NCBI GenBank assembly: GCA_030145365.1
Contig: JAQYVS010000447.1
Location: forward strand, 1-12,717
Length of the DNA: 12,717 nucleotides
Source of the DNA: Desulfofustis sp.
GTDB taxonomy: Bacteria > Desulfobacterota > Desulfobulbia > Desulfobulbales > Desulfocapsaceae
Direction: 5' to 3'
The notes under the pieces: generated by a model
The model's input: only the letters and a program-made list of their open reading frames with translations
Database searches by the model: none
Told to the model about the DNA's origin: nothing
Part shown: positions 6,811 to 12,487 of the stretch, one piece after another
How the letters are laid out: the number at the start of each line of letters is the position of its first letter
Position numbering within the stretch: position 1 is the stretch's first letter
Position numbers and translations under genes: made by a program

Positions 6811-7221
6811 TTACCTCCTGCTGAAGTAGTATCTCCACACAACGCCGACGGCAGAAAATGTGATGGCAAATACTACCGTTGACAGCCCCAGAATCAACCC
6901 GAAGACATTGACACTGCTATATTTTATCAACCCAAACAGTACCAAGCCAATCAGGAAGAACCGAAGCCAAAACTTTAATATGAGACCCTTTTTAGTCTTT
7001 TTAGCCTTCTCGGCCGACTCCTGCTGCTCCAGTGGCAGGGTATCGAAAAAAACCATCACATCCCGGCAGGAAACCCGGAAACTTGTAATGGAAATTATTC
7101 CACCCGCCAGTACGCTCCAGGCAAAAGACCATGAGCTTATCACCCATGATGCCAAAGCCAGGATGATCAGGTACACCCAACCCAGAGTCAGCATTTTTTT
7201 CGGAGATAGTGTCTCTTCCAC
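6811..7221 (-). CDS. atpI: ATP synthase subunit I (AtpI-like) membrane protein
   Basis: This 136-residue protein resembles the ATP synthase subunit I family, small membrane proteins encoded ahead of F0 genes that help assemble the c-ring. It has four likely membrane helices: about residues 12-30 (W-V-Y-L-I-I-L-A-L), 33-47, 84-101 (F-W-L-R-F-F-L-I-G-L) and 106-126. A charged cytoplasmic loop rich in E and K lies at about 63-80 (E-Q-Q-E-S-A-E-K-A-K-K-T-K-K). The assumed start is GTG 7221, two bases after the atpZ stop, with only A-rich sequence as a ribosome-binding signal. ATG at codon 10 is an alternative. The stop overlaps the AGGAGG serving atpB. The sequence is less conserved than other atp genes, so the call leans on topology and position. 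Confidence 0.8.
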   Translation of the reverse strand: MEETLSPKKMLTLGWVYLIILALASWVISSWSFAWSVLAGGIISITSFRVSCRDVMVFFDTLPLEQQESAEKAKKTKKGLILKFWLRFFLIGLVLFGLIKYSSVNVFGLILGLSTVVFAITFSAVGVVWRYYFSRR

Positions 7222-7223
7222 CG

Positions 7224-7481
7224 TTATTCTTTTTTATCCGTTGAATTGTTCTCCAGATCCTTACTGCTTTTCCAGAGGATATCAAACAGACTTTTAAAAC
7301 CGGCGGTTATCCCGAATGCCAACCCGATAAACATGAACCACGGAGCGGTACGACCGTCAAACACTTTCTGGTCGAGCAGTATTCCACCACCCATACCGAG
7401 AAAAATACAAGCGACAAAGGTAATGCCGATGTGCCCGTAGTGTCCGAGAAGAAACATCATCTCTTTCTTGAAATCGGACAT
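7224..7481 (-). CDS. atpZ: AtpZ/AtpI family F0 assembly protein
   Basis: This 85-residue protein with two membrane helices is of the AtpZ (ATPase gene 1) type. Helix 1 contains G-I-T-F-V-A-C-I-F-L-G-M-G-G-G and is followed by L-L-D; helix 2 contains F-M-F-I-G-L-A-F-G-I-T-A-G-F. The glycine-rich first helix ending in G-G-G-x-L-L-D and the second helix with G-x-x-x-G are typical of the family, which may act with AtpI in c-ring assembly or Mg/Ca transport; its role is debated. The charged C-terminus (N-N-S-T-D-K-K-E) is cytoplasmic. ATG 7481 is chosen because GGTGA, which can pair with the 16S rRNA end, lies 5 bases upstream; GTG 7493 is an alternative. It is two bases from atpI and 88 bases downstream of hemL. 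Confidence 0.85.
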   Translation of the reverse strand: MSDFKKEMMFLLGHYGHIGITFVACIFLGMGGGILLDQKVFDGRTAPWFMFIGLAFGITAGFKSLFDILWKSSKDLENNSTDKKE

Positions 7482-7499
7482 CTCAGTCACCACATCGTA

Positions 7500-7532
7500 T
7501 TACGGTTTTTTTCGCTTCAAATTCCAAAGCAT
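7500..7532 (-). other. Possible 10-codon leader ORF upstream of atpZ
   Basis: A perfect AGGAGG (minus strand, 7549-7544) has no ordinary gene after it. Eleven bases downstream is ATG 7532, opening a 10-codon frame (M-L-W-N-L-K-R-K-K-P) that ends at TAA 7502-7500, just before atpZ. The spacer is longer than ideal. It may be a leader peptide, a ribosome standby site, or the remains of an older start; nothing beyond the site and frame supports translation. Confidence 0.25.
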
Positions 7533-7569
7533 TTGGTAGCACGCCTCCTCTTCAAAGTCAATGGATTTT

Positions 7570-8862
7570 TTACTTTTCCGCTATTTTTTTGAATGACCAT
7601 TCAGTCATTTTTTCCAGCTTTTTCAGCTCTTCCGAAGTATGCGCTGCCGAGATAAATGCCACCTCGAACTGGGACGGCGCCAGGTAAATTCCCTGCGACA
7701 GCATATTTCTATAATGGTGTCCATATCGCTGGGTATCTGCAGTCATGGCCGAGTCAAAATCAACAACGCGCTGATCGGTAAAAAAGGCGGTCAGCAAAGA
7801 TCCGATGGAGTTGAGTTGAACGTCTATTGCCGCCCGTTCTCCAACTTTTCTCAGACGCTCAGCGCATTCCCCAGCCTTGTCATTGAGGTTCTGATAAAAA
7901 CGCGGCTGTTGCAGGATTTTCAAGGTGGCAATCCCTGCGGCCATTGCCAGAGGGTTGCCTGATAAGGTACCAGCCTGATAAACGGGTCCATCGGGAGCAA
8001 TTTGATCCATAATCGCCCGTTTACCGCCATAGGCGCCAACCGGCAGGCCGCCGCCAATGATTTTACCAAGCGTGGTCAAATCAGGTATAATTCCGAAGAA
8101 TTCCTGGGCGCCGCCGTAAGCCAGCCTGAAACCGGTGATTACCTCATCAAAAATCAATACGATTCCAAGCTCTTCAGTTAAGCTTCTGAGGCGTTTGAGA
8201 TAGTCACGATCAGGGACGATACAGCCCATATTTCCAGCCACCGGCTCAAGGATCACACAGGCGATATCAAGCGACTCATCACGCAGGGTCTTTTCCAGAA
8301 CTTCACTATCGTTGTAGGCAATGGAAAGCGTATTTTTCACAATATCTTCTGGAACTCCCGGACTTCCGGGAATCCCAAGGGTGGCCAGCCCGGACCCAGC
8401 CTTTACCAGGAAAGAATCGGCATGACCATGGTAGCATCCGTCAAACTTGACTACGATGTTTTTCCCCGTGTATCCCCGAGCAAGCCTGATGGCGGTCATG
8501 GTCGCCTCGGTACCTGAATTGACAAACCGTACTTTCTCAACTGACGGAACCGCCTCAACAACCATGTCGGCTAGCGTTATTTCTGTTGGCGTGGGGGCCC
8601 CAAAACTTGTCCCATATTCGGCCGTTTTTTTAATAGTCTCAATAATTTCAGGATGTGCATGACCAGCGATCATCGGCCCCCATGAACCGACAAAGTCGAT
8701 ATACTGATTGCCATCCACATCAACCACCGTGGCTCCCTGAGCGCTTTTAATAAAAAGCGGGTCACAACCGACCGAACGGCAGGCCCGCACCGGACTGTTG
8801 ACACCTCCGGGGATAACCCGGCGGGCCAGGGCAAACATCTTTTCTGATTGGCTCGTGGTCAT
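7570..8862 (-). CDS. hemL: Glutamate-1-semialdehyde 2,1-aminomutase
   Basis: HemL is a PLP enzyme that converts glutamate-1-semialdehyde to 5-aminolevulinate, the C5-route precursor of heme, siroheme and cobalamin. The protein is 430 residues, the usual length. The N-terminus has I-P-G-G-V-N-S-P-V-R-A. The cofactor region shows N-S-G-T-E-A-T-M at 115-122, D-E-V-I-T-G-F-R at 239-246, and the PLP lysine K267 in T-L-G-K-I-I-G-G-G-L-P-V-G. It continues with Q-A-G-T-L-S-G-N-P near 296-304. The start ATG is preceded by GGGGAGG at 8874-8868, spacer 5. A consensus-like promoter lies about 100 bases upstream. It leads a run into atpZ-atpI-atpB-atpE on the same strand; hemL beside F0 genes occurs, from memory, in other deltaproteobacteria. 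Confidence 0.97.
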   Translation of the reverse strand: MTTSQSEKMFALARRVIPGGVNSPVRACRSVGCDPLFIKSAQGATVVDVDGNQYIDFVGSWGPMIAGHAHPEIIETIKKTAEYGTSFGAPTPTEITLADMVVEAVPSVEKVRFVNSGTEATMTAIRLARGYTGKNIVVKFDGCYHGHADSFLVKAGSGLATLGIPGSPGVPEDIVKNTLSIAYNDSEVLEKTLRDESLDIACVILEPVAGNMGCIVPDRDYLKRLRSLTEELGIVLIFDEVITGFRLAYGGAQEFFGIIPDLTTLGKIIGGGLPVGAYGGKRAIMDQIAPDGPVYQAGTLSGNPLAMAAGIATLKILQQPRFYQNLNDKAGECAERLRKVGERAAIDVQLNSIGSLLTAFFTDQRVVDFDSAMTADTQRYGHHYRNMLSQGIYLAPSQFEVAFISAAHTSEELKKLEKMTEWSFKKIAEK

Positions 8863-8969
8863 TATTTCCTCCCCACCTATGTTTCAGTATGAATTTGCCC
8901 GTGCATTTCCTGGCGAGTATCAAGCCGCTGAGTAGCCTCACCCGTCCAAACTCAGGCATCGAACTGGAC

Positions 8970-8999
8970 ACTATATCACGGTAAACTTTTCAATGTCAA
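8970..8999 (-). promoter_or_regulatory. Sigma70-type promoter of hemL-atp cluster
   Basis: On the minus strand there is a perfect -35 box TTGACA (8999-8994), an 18-base spacer, and TATAGT (8975-8970, five of six). The predicted start is near 8963, giving a leader of about 100 bases before hemL. With no other clear promoter before atpZ, this would drive the whole cluster to the terminator at 5687-5715. Confidence 0.78.
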
Positions 9000-9065
9000 A
9001 CCTGATCACTAACTCTTGATCTTTGGTGTTTTATGCACAGTGTAACAAACCACATAGATCGCGTG

Positions 9066-9098
9066 TTGCTGATAAAACTAATTTTTTCTTGTCAGCAA
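9066..9098. repeat. Inverted repeat overlapping the trxA -35 box
   Basis: TTGCTGATAA (9066-9075) and TTGTCAGCAA (9089-9098) are inverted repeats pairing over 10 positions with one G-T mismatch. The loop is 13 bases, AT-rich. The right arm contains the trxA -35 hexamer (9089-9094), which is where a repressor or activator site would lie. No regulator can be named. Confidence 0.5.
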
Positions 9099-9117
9099 GA
9101 AGACCAACAGGTAAAAT
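9089..9117 (+). promoter_or_regulatory. Sigma70-type promoter of trxA-trxB-bamD
   Basis: TTGTCA (9089-9094), a 17-base spacer and TAAAAT (9112-9117) match the consensus at five of six positions in each box with ideal spacing. The predicted transcription start is about 9123-9125, leaving a leader of about 75 bases before trxA. Confidence 0.75.
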
Positions 9118-9122
9118 GGATG

Positions 9123-9156
9123 AGTTATTCCCCCAACATCACGGACGGGAATAACT
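9123..9156 (+). repeat. Perfect 10-bp inverted repeat at predicted 5' end of trxA mRNA
   Basis: AGTTATTCCC (9123-9132) and GGGAATAACT (9147-9156) are perfect inverted repeats around a 14-base centre. Two further C-G pairs (9133-9134 with 9143-9144) can extend the stem past a 2-base bulge. It starts at the predicted transcription start, so the mRNA would begin with a stem-loop. No U-tract follows, so it is not a terminator. It could equally be a DNA operator just downstream of the promoter. Confidence 0.6.
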
Positions 9157-9198
9157 GACTGATTTAAAAGGATTAATTCACTCTTAAGGAGATTTGAA

Positions 9199-9525
9199 AT
9201 GGCAAGTGACAAAGTCCTGCAACTTAATGACGCCGATTTCGATACCACCATCGCTTCCGACCAGCCGACATTGGTTGATTTCTGGGCTCCCTGGTGCGGC
9301 CCCTGCAAAGCAATTGGTCCGGTTGTTGAAGAACTGGCCGAGGAATTTGAGGGCAAGGTTTCAATTGGCAAAATGAATGTCGACGACAATCCGGTTACCC
9401 CGGGAAAATTCGGTATCCGGGCAATTCCGACCCTTATTATTTTCAAGAACGGTGAGGTCGTGGATCAGATAACTGGCGCTGTAGGCAAATCACAACTTGT
9501 TGACCTTATTAATAAAGCCCTGTAA
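9199..9525 (+). CDS. trxA: Thioredoxin
   Basis: This is a 108-residue classical thioredoxin, a cytoplasmic dithiol protein that reduces protein disulfides (for example in ribonucleotide reductase and methionine sulfoxide reductase). The active site is W-C-G-P-C at residues 32-36, the buried aspartate is D27 in V-D-F-W-A, and the cis-proline is P77 in R-A-I-P-T. The length matches E. coli TrxA. AAGGAG (9186-9191) precedes ATG by 7 bases, and a good promoter with two inverted repeats lies upstream. The reductase gene follows after 52 bases, so electron donor and acceptor are probably made from one transcript. A TATAAT at 9544-9549 in that gap has no matching -35. Confidence 0.97.
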   Translation: MASDKVLQLNDADFDTTIASDQPTLVDFWAPWCGPCKAIGPVVEELAEEFEGKVSIGKMNVDDNPVTPGKFGIRAIPTLIIFKNGEVVDQITGAVGKSQLVDLINKAL

Positions 9526-9577
9526 CTATTGTTGCCGATTCTTTATAATTAATCATCATCATACAAGACGGTAAACA

Positions 9578-10510
9578 ATGGAAAAAAGCCATTTCGAACT
9601 CGTTATCCTTGGAGGAGGCCCGGCAGGGCTTACTGCCGGGCTTTATGCGTCACGGGCACGAATTGACCATGTGCTGATTGAAAAAGGTGCGCCAGGAGGT
9701 CAGGTACTGACAACGGACTGGGTAGACAACTACCCCGGCTTTCCTGAGGGGTTGTCGGGTTTTGAGCTGATGGAAAGAATGACCGAGCACGCCAAACGGT
9801 TCGACGTCAACATCTTAAATAAAGAGATTATCTCCATCGACCTTAAAGATCATGATGTAAAGAAAATAGTCTTCGGGGACAAGTCAGTCATAACCTGTGA
9901 CAGCATGATCATATGTACCGGGGCCAGTCCTAATAAGCTGGGAGTTCCCGGCGAAAAGGAATTGAGCGGCAAAGGTGTCTCCTATTGTGGTACCTGCGAC
10001 GCCCCGTTTTATCGGAACATGCACGTCGCGGTAATAGGCGGCGGTGACACCGCCGTGGAAGAGGCTGACTATCTGACCAGATTTGCCAGCAAGGTTTCCA
10101 TTATCCACCGGCGTGATGAACTGCGGGCCACCAAAATTCTCCAGGAGATCGTTTTCGCCAACAAAAAAATCGATTATGTCTGGAACAATAAAGTCACCTC
10201 TATTGAGGGTGGCAAGGAAGTCGAGCGGCTGGAGTTGATCGACAATGACGGAAAAAGCTCAACCCTGGATGTACAGGGAGTATTCATTCTCATCGGTATC
10301 ACACCAAACAACCAGGTACTGCCCCTGGACCAGCTGGAGCACGATCAGTGGGGCTTTATCACATCCGATAGTGAAACACGAACGAACATTCCTGGAGTTT
10401 TTGCTGCCGGGGACATCAGAAGTAAAATGATGCGCCAGATAGTCAATGCCTGCGGCGAAGGGGCAAATGCGGTAATTGCTGCTGAACAATACCTTAAAAG
10501 CAAATCCTGA
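9578..10510 (+). CDS. trxB: Thioredoxin reductase (NADPH)
   Basis: This 310-residue flavoprotein transfers electrons from NADPH through FAD and a disulfide to thioredoxin. The FAD-binding motif L-G-G-G-P-A-G-L-T-A lies at residues 11-20. The redox pair is C137 and C140 in S-Y-C-G-T-C-D-A-P-F-Y, so the motif is CGTC where CATC is more usual. The NADPH-binding loop is G-G-G-D-T-A-V (154-160), and H-R-R-D-E-L-R at 177-183 is the 2'-phosphate recognition pattern, indicating NADPH rather than NADH. The FAD domain closes with A-A-G-D-I-R near the C-terminus. The start ATG has only a weak ribosome-binding signal. It lies directly behind trxA and 19 bases ahead of bamD, consistent with one operon. 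Confidence 0.96.
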   Translation: MEKSHFELVILGGGPAGLTAGLYASRARIDHVLIEKGAPGGQVLTTDWVDNYPGFPEGLSGFELMERMTEHAKRFDVNILNKEIISIDLKDHDVKKIVFGDKSVITCDSMIICTGASPNKLGVPGEKELSGKGVSYCGTCDAPFYRNMHVAVIGGGDTAVEEADYLTRFASKVSIIHRRDELRATKILQEIVFANKKIDYVWNNKVTSIEGGKEVERLELIDNDGKSSTLDVQGVFILIGITPNNQVLPLDQLEHDQWGFITSDSETRTNIPGVFAAGDIRSKMMRQIVNACGEGANAVIAAEQYLKSKS

Positions 10511-10529
10511 AACTGTACTCCGGGGTGAC

Positions 10530-11348
10530 ATGAGTGTAAAAAACGACAATCAGTCCAAGATATCCGAGGCGTTCTCTCTTCCAGGCATCTGGATGTTAGG
10601 TTTCCTTCTAATCTTTGCCGTGGCCCCGGGATGTGCCAAAGTAAAAGAGACCTTCAAGATACAAGAGAAAGCCGAAGTTCATATTCCTGCAGAGCAGCTC
10701 ATCATTAAAGGTATGGAAGACTTTAATGTGGGCAAATATTTCCTGGCGATAGACTATTTCAACGAAATCCTCGACCGTTATCCATTCAGTCCGCAGGCAC
10801 CGCTGGCTGAACTCAAAGCGGCCGATTCAAATTACTACATGGAACGATACGCCGAAGCTCTGGTGCTGTATAACGAGTTTGAGGAACGCCACCCAACCAA
10901 TGAGGCGATTTCCTACGTCATGTACCAGAAGGCAATGTGCAGCTATCAGACGATTGATAGAATCGATCGTGATGTCACCGGAGCTATCGAATCGATTCAG
11001 GCCTTTCAGGAACTTTTACGGGCTTTTCCGAAATCACCTTATACGGTTGAAGCCCGGGCACGAATTAAGGCAGCCAAAGAATTTTTGGTTAACCATGAAT
11101 TCAATGTTGTTAAATTTTATTTAAGAACCGAAAAGTACGGCCAGGCTGAAAGCCGTCTCAAATACATTCTCGCCATGTATCCAGAATCAGGGGTTGCTCC
11201 CCGTGCCCAGGAACTGCTCGATCTTATTGAAGCAGGCACTCCTCCGACTTCGGGGTTCGGAGACTGGTTCACAGACCTGTCTCTGCCCGACTGGATGAGT
11301 TTTGCCGATGATGATGAGACGTCGAGTCAGCCTCAAGCCTCTCAGTAA
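10530..11348 (+). CDS. bamD: Outer membrane protein assembly factor BamD (lipoprotein)
   Basis: BamD is the essential lipoprotein partner of BamA in inserting beta-barrel proteins into the outer membrane. From ATG 10530 the product is 272 residues. It has a hydrophobic segment at about 18-34 and a lipid-attachment cysteine C35 in V-A-P-G-C; the proline at -2 and alanine at -3 make an irregular lipobox. The mature part is built of tetratricopeptide-like helices, with Y-F-N-E-I-L-D-R-Y-P, an E-E-R-H-P segment, F-P-K-S-P-Y and Y-I-L-A-M-Y-P at repeat ends. The C-terminus is acidic and serine/glutamine-rich and likely disordered. The frame is open further up (ATG 10476), but that lies inside trxB. 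The start has a nearby GGGGTG with a short spacer. It is probably co-transcribed with trxAB. The BamD family call is good; a general TPR lipoprotein is the alternative. Confidence 0.85.
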   Translation: MSVKNDNQSKISEAFSLPGIWMLGFLLIFAVAPGCAKVKETFKIQEKAEVHIPAEQLIIKGMEDFNVGKYFLAIDYFNEILDRYPFSPQAPLAELKAADSNYYMERYAEALVLYNEFEERHPTNEAISYVMYQKAMCSYQTIDRIDRDVTGAIESIQAFQELLRAFPKSPYTVEARARIKAAKEFLVNHEFNVVKFYLRTEKYGQAESRLKYILAMYPESGVAPRAQELLDLIEAGTPPTSGFGDWFTDLSLPDWMSFADDDETSSQPQASQ

Positions 11349-11387
11349 AAACAGCTGCTCTCTTTGTCAGAGATAGCGGGTTCGGTT

Positions 11388-11861
11388 TTACGAGAAAAGC
11401 GGCGCATTCGTTCTATCCGCTTCAGGTTCAAGCCACTCTTTGCCAAGTGACATTTCCATTGCTCTGACCGGGCAAATCAGAACACACTGACTACAACCAG
11501 TACATTTATCGGCATCAAACAGCACAGCCATATCCTCACGTCGAATATACAACGCATCGACTGGACAAACCCCGGTACAGGCGCCGCATTGGAAACAGCG
11601 TTCATCATCCCGACGAATCTTTGTCGCCAGCCGTTCGATGGAAAGTCCATGCTCTTTCAAATAATTCAGACCATCGGTGATATTAGGTTTTGCTCCGGCC
11701 AGTTCCAAAATAAGAATCCCCTCACGCTGTGGCAGAATGTCGGCCCTAAGGATATTTACCTCCACATCGTACTGCTTGATCAATTGGTAAATAACCGGCT
11801 TATCACTTATTTCCTTTGGAAACCTAATATAATAGATTCGTCTATACACGGGGTTCACCAT
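11388..11861 (-). CDS. NIL-domain protein with two [4Fe-4S] ferredoxin motifs
   Basis: This 157-residue protein has an N-terminal NIL-type domain (about residues 5-78) and a C-terminal 2[4Fe-4S] ferredoxin domain. The cluster cysteines are C89, C92, C95, C99 (C-F-Q-C-G-A-C-T-G-V-C-P) and C120, C123, C126, C130 (C-T-G-C-S-Q-C-V-L-I-C-P). NIL domains also occur at the end of methionine-transporter ATPases. NIL-ferredoxins in methanogens and deltaproteobacteria work with DUF39 proteins in putting sulfide into homocysteine, from aspartate semialdehyde. That role is possible here, but no DUF39 gene is present in the window, so the partner is unknown. The ATG has no clear ribosome-binding site. It follows the P-loop gene by 35 bases on the same strand, which fits co-transcription but suggests no shared function. 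Confidence 0.88.
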   Translation of the reverse strand: MVNPVYRRIYYIRFPKEISDKPVIYQLIKQYDVEVNILRADILPQREGILILELAGAKPNITDGLNYLKEHGLSIERLATKIRRDDERCFQCGACTGVCPVDALYIRREDMAVLFDADKCTGCSQCVLICPVRAMEMSLGKEWLEPEADRTNAPLFS

Positions 11862-11896
11862 TACTGAATAGTTTTATGGGATTTGGCTGCCATCAC

Positions 11897-12487
11897 TTAT
11901 GACCTGCCATGTCCCGTTTTATCAATATACGCATCGACCTGATCAATCAGATTCTCCACCGGATAGTCGGTATTGAGTTTTAAAAGATGCGTGCCTTCAA
12001 TACGTTGTGGATAGGAAAAACTTCGTATCTGGCCAGTATAGATCTCCCAACGACCATCCGAAACTGCCTGATGATCTTTTCCACGTTGTGCAAATCGCTC
12101 CTTGGTCACCGTTTCAGAACAGTGACAGAGGATAAAAAAAATCTTGTAGCGAGTTGAGAGCGCTTCAACAATTGAATTCCGCTGGGTGTCACGTCCATAG
12201 GAACCATCCAAAACAACACCGGTGGCAGCATTGTTGAGATCATTTAATGCCCGTTTTAAGATCTCATCGTAGGTGCGACTGGTCATCTCCGGACTGTACA
12301 GCCCTTCATTGAACGGCACATGATGCCTGCTGCTCACCCCAACACCGGCCAATTCTTTTCTCACCGTATCACTATTGTGGTACGGATAGCCTTTTGCATT
12401 GGCCCAACGCTCTGCCAGATAGCTTTTTCCGGAACCGGTTAAACCAAAAAAAACGATCAGGCTTTGTTTAGCCGTCTTCTCTTGCAT
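11897..12487 (-). CDS. P-loop AAA-family ATP-binding / kinase-like protein
   Basis: This 196-residue protein resembles the ATP-binding half of the two-domain aminoglycoside-phosphotransferase/ATP-binding proteins (COG0645-like). The Walker A loop is G-L-T-G-S-G-K-S at residues 15-22. It is followed by N-S-D-T-V-R-K-E-L-A-G (38-48), a nucleoside-kinase-like pattern, the segment E-G-L-Y-S-P (61-66), and a Walker B-like V-V-L-D-G-S-Y (91-97) with D94. A lid region rich in R and K lies around 130-140. The start ATG 12487 overlaps the end of the upstream frame by 20 bases, in the +1 frame, and has no good Shine-Dalgarno sequence. The substrate is unknown; homologues phosphorylate unidentified small molecules. 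Either the fused protein has been divided into two genes or a frameshift broke it. An alternative start at 12553 is possible but lies inside the other frame. Confidence 0.82.
   Translation of the reverse strand: MQEKTAKQSLIVFFGLTGSGKSYLAERWANAKGYPYHNSDTVRKELAGVGVSSRHHVPFNEGLYSPEMTSRTYDEILKRALNDLNNAATGVVLDGSYGRDTQRNSIVEALSTRYKIFFILCHCSETVTKERFAQRGKDHQAVSDGRWEIYTGQIRSFSYPQRIEGTHLLKLNTDYPVENLIDQVDAYIDKTGHGRS

Larger units (their letters stand above)
8863..9198. other. Divergent control region between hemL and trxA
   Basis: This 336-base region has no credible gene. It holds the hemL promoter and a ~100-base hemL leader on the minus strand, and on the plus strand the trxA promoter, two inverted repeats and the trxA ribosome-binding site (AAGGAG, 9186-9191, spacer 7). 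The middle part, about 9000-9060, is AT-rich and I recognise nothing in it. The hemL leader shows only short inverted repeats and no riboswitch I can identify. Confidence 0.75.

Noticed and set aside
8863..8962. Riboswitch in the hemL leader
   Set aside because: Only short chance-level inverted repeats (such as CTGAG/CTCAG) are present, and no known riboswitch core was recognised in about 100 bases.
8762..8971. 69-codon minus-strand frame at the start of hemL
   Set aside because: It overlaps the hemL coding start in another frame and the leader; there is no independent support.
9078..9446. 122-codon minus-strand frame across the trxA region
   Set aside because: It covers the trxA promoter and active-site codons, and its product is low-complexity without motifs.
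9544..9549. Perfect TATAAT ahead of trxB as a separate promoter
   Set aside because: There is no acceptable -35 at 16-19 bases and no extended -10 TG; probably a chance match in AT-rich sequence.
11349..11387. Terminator between bamD and the NIL-ferredoxin gene
   Set aside because: GCT-CTCT/AGAG-AGC can form a short interrupted stem, but no U-tract follows on either strand.
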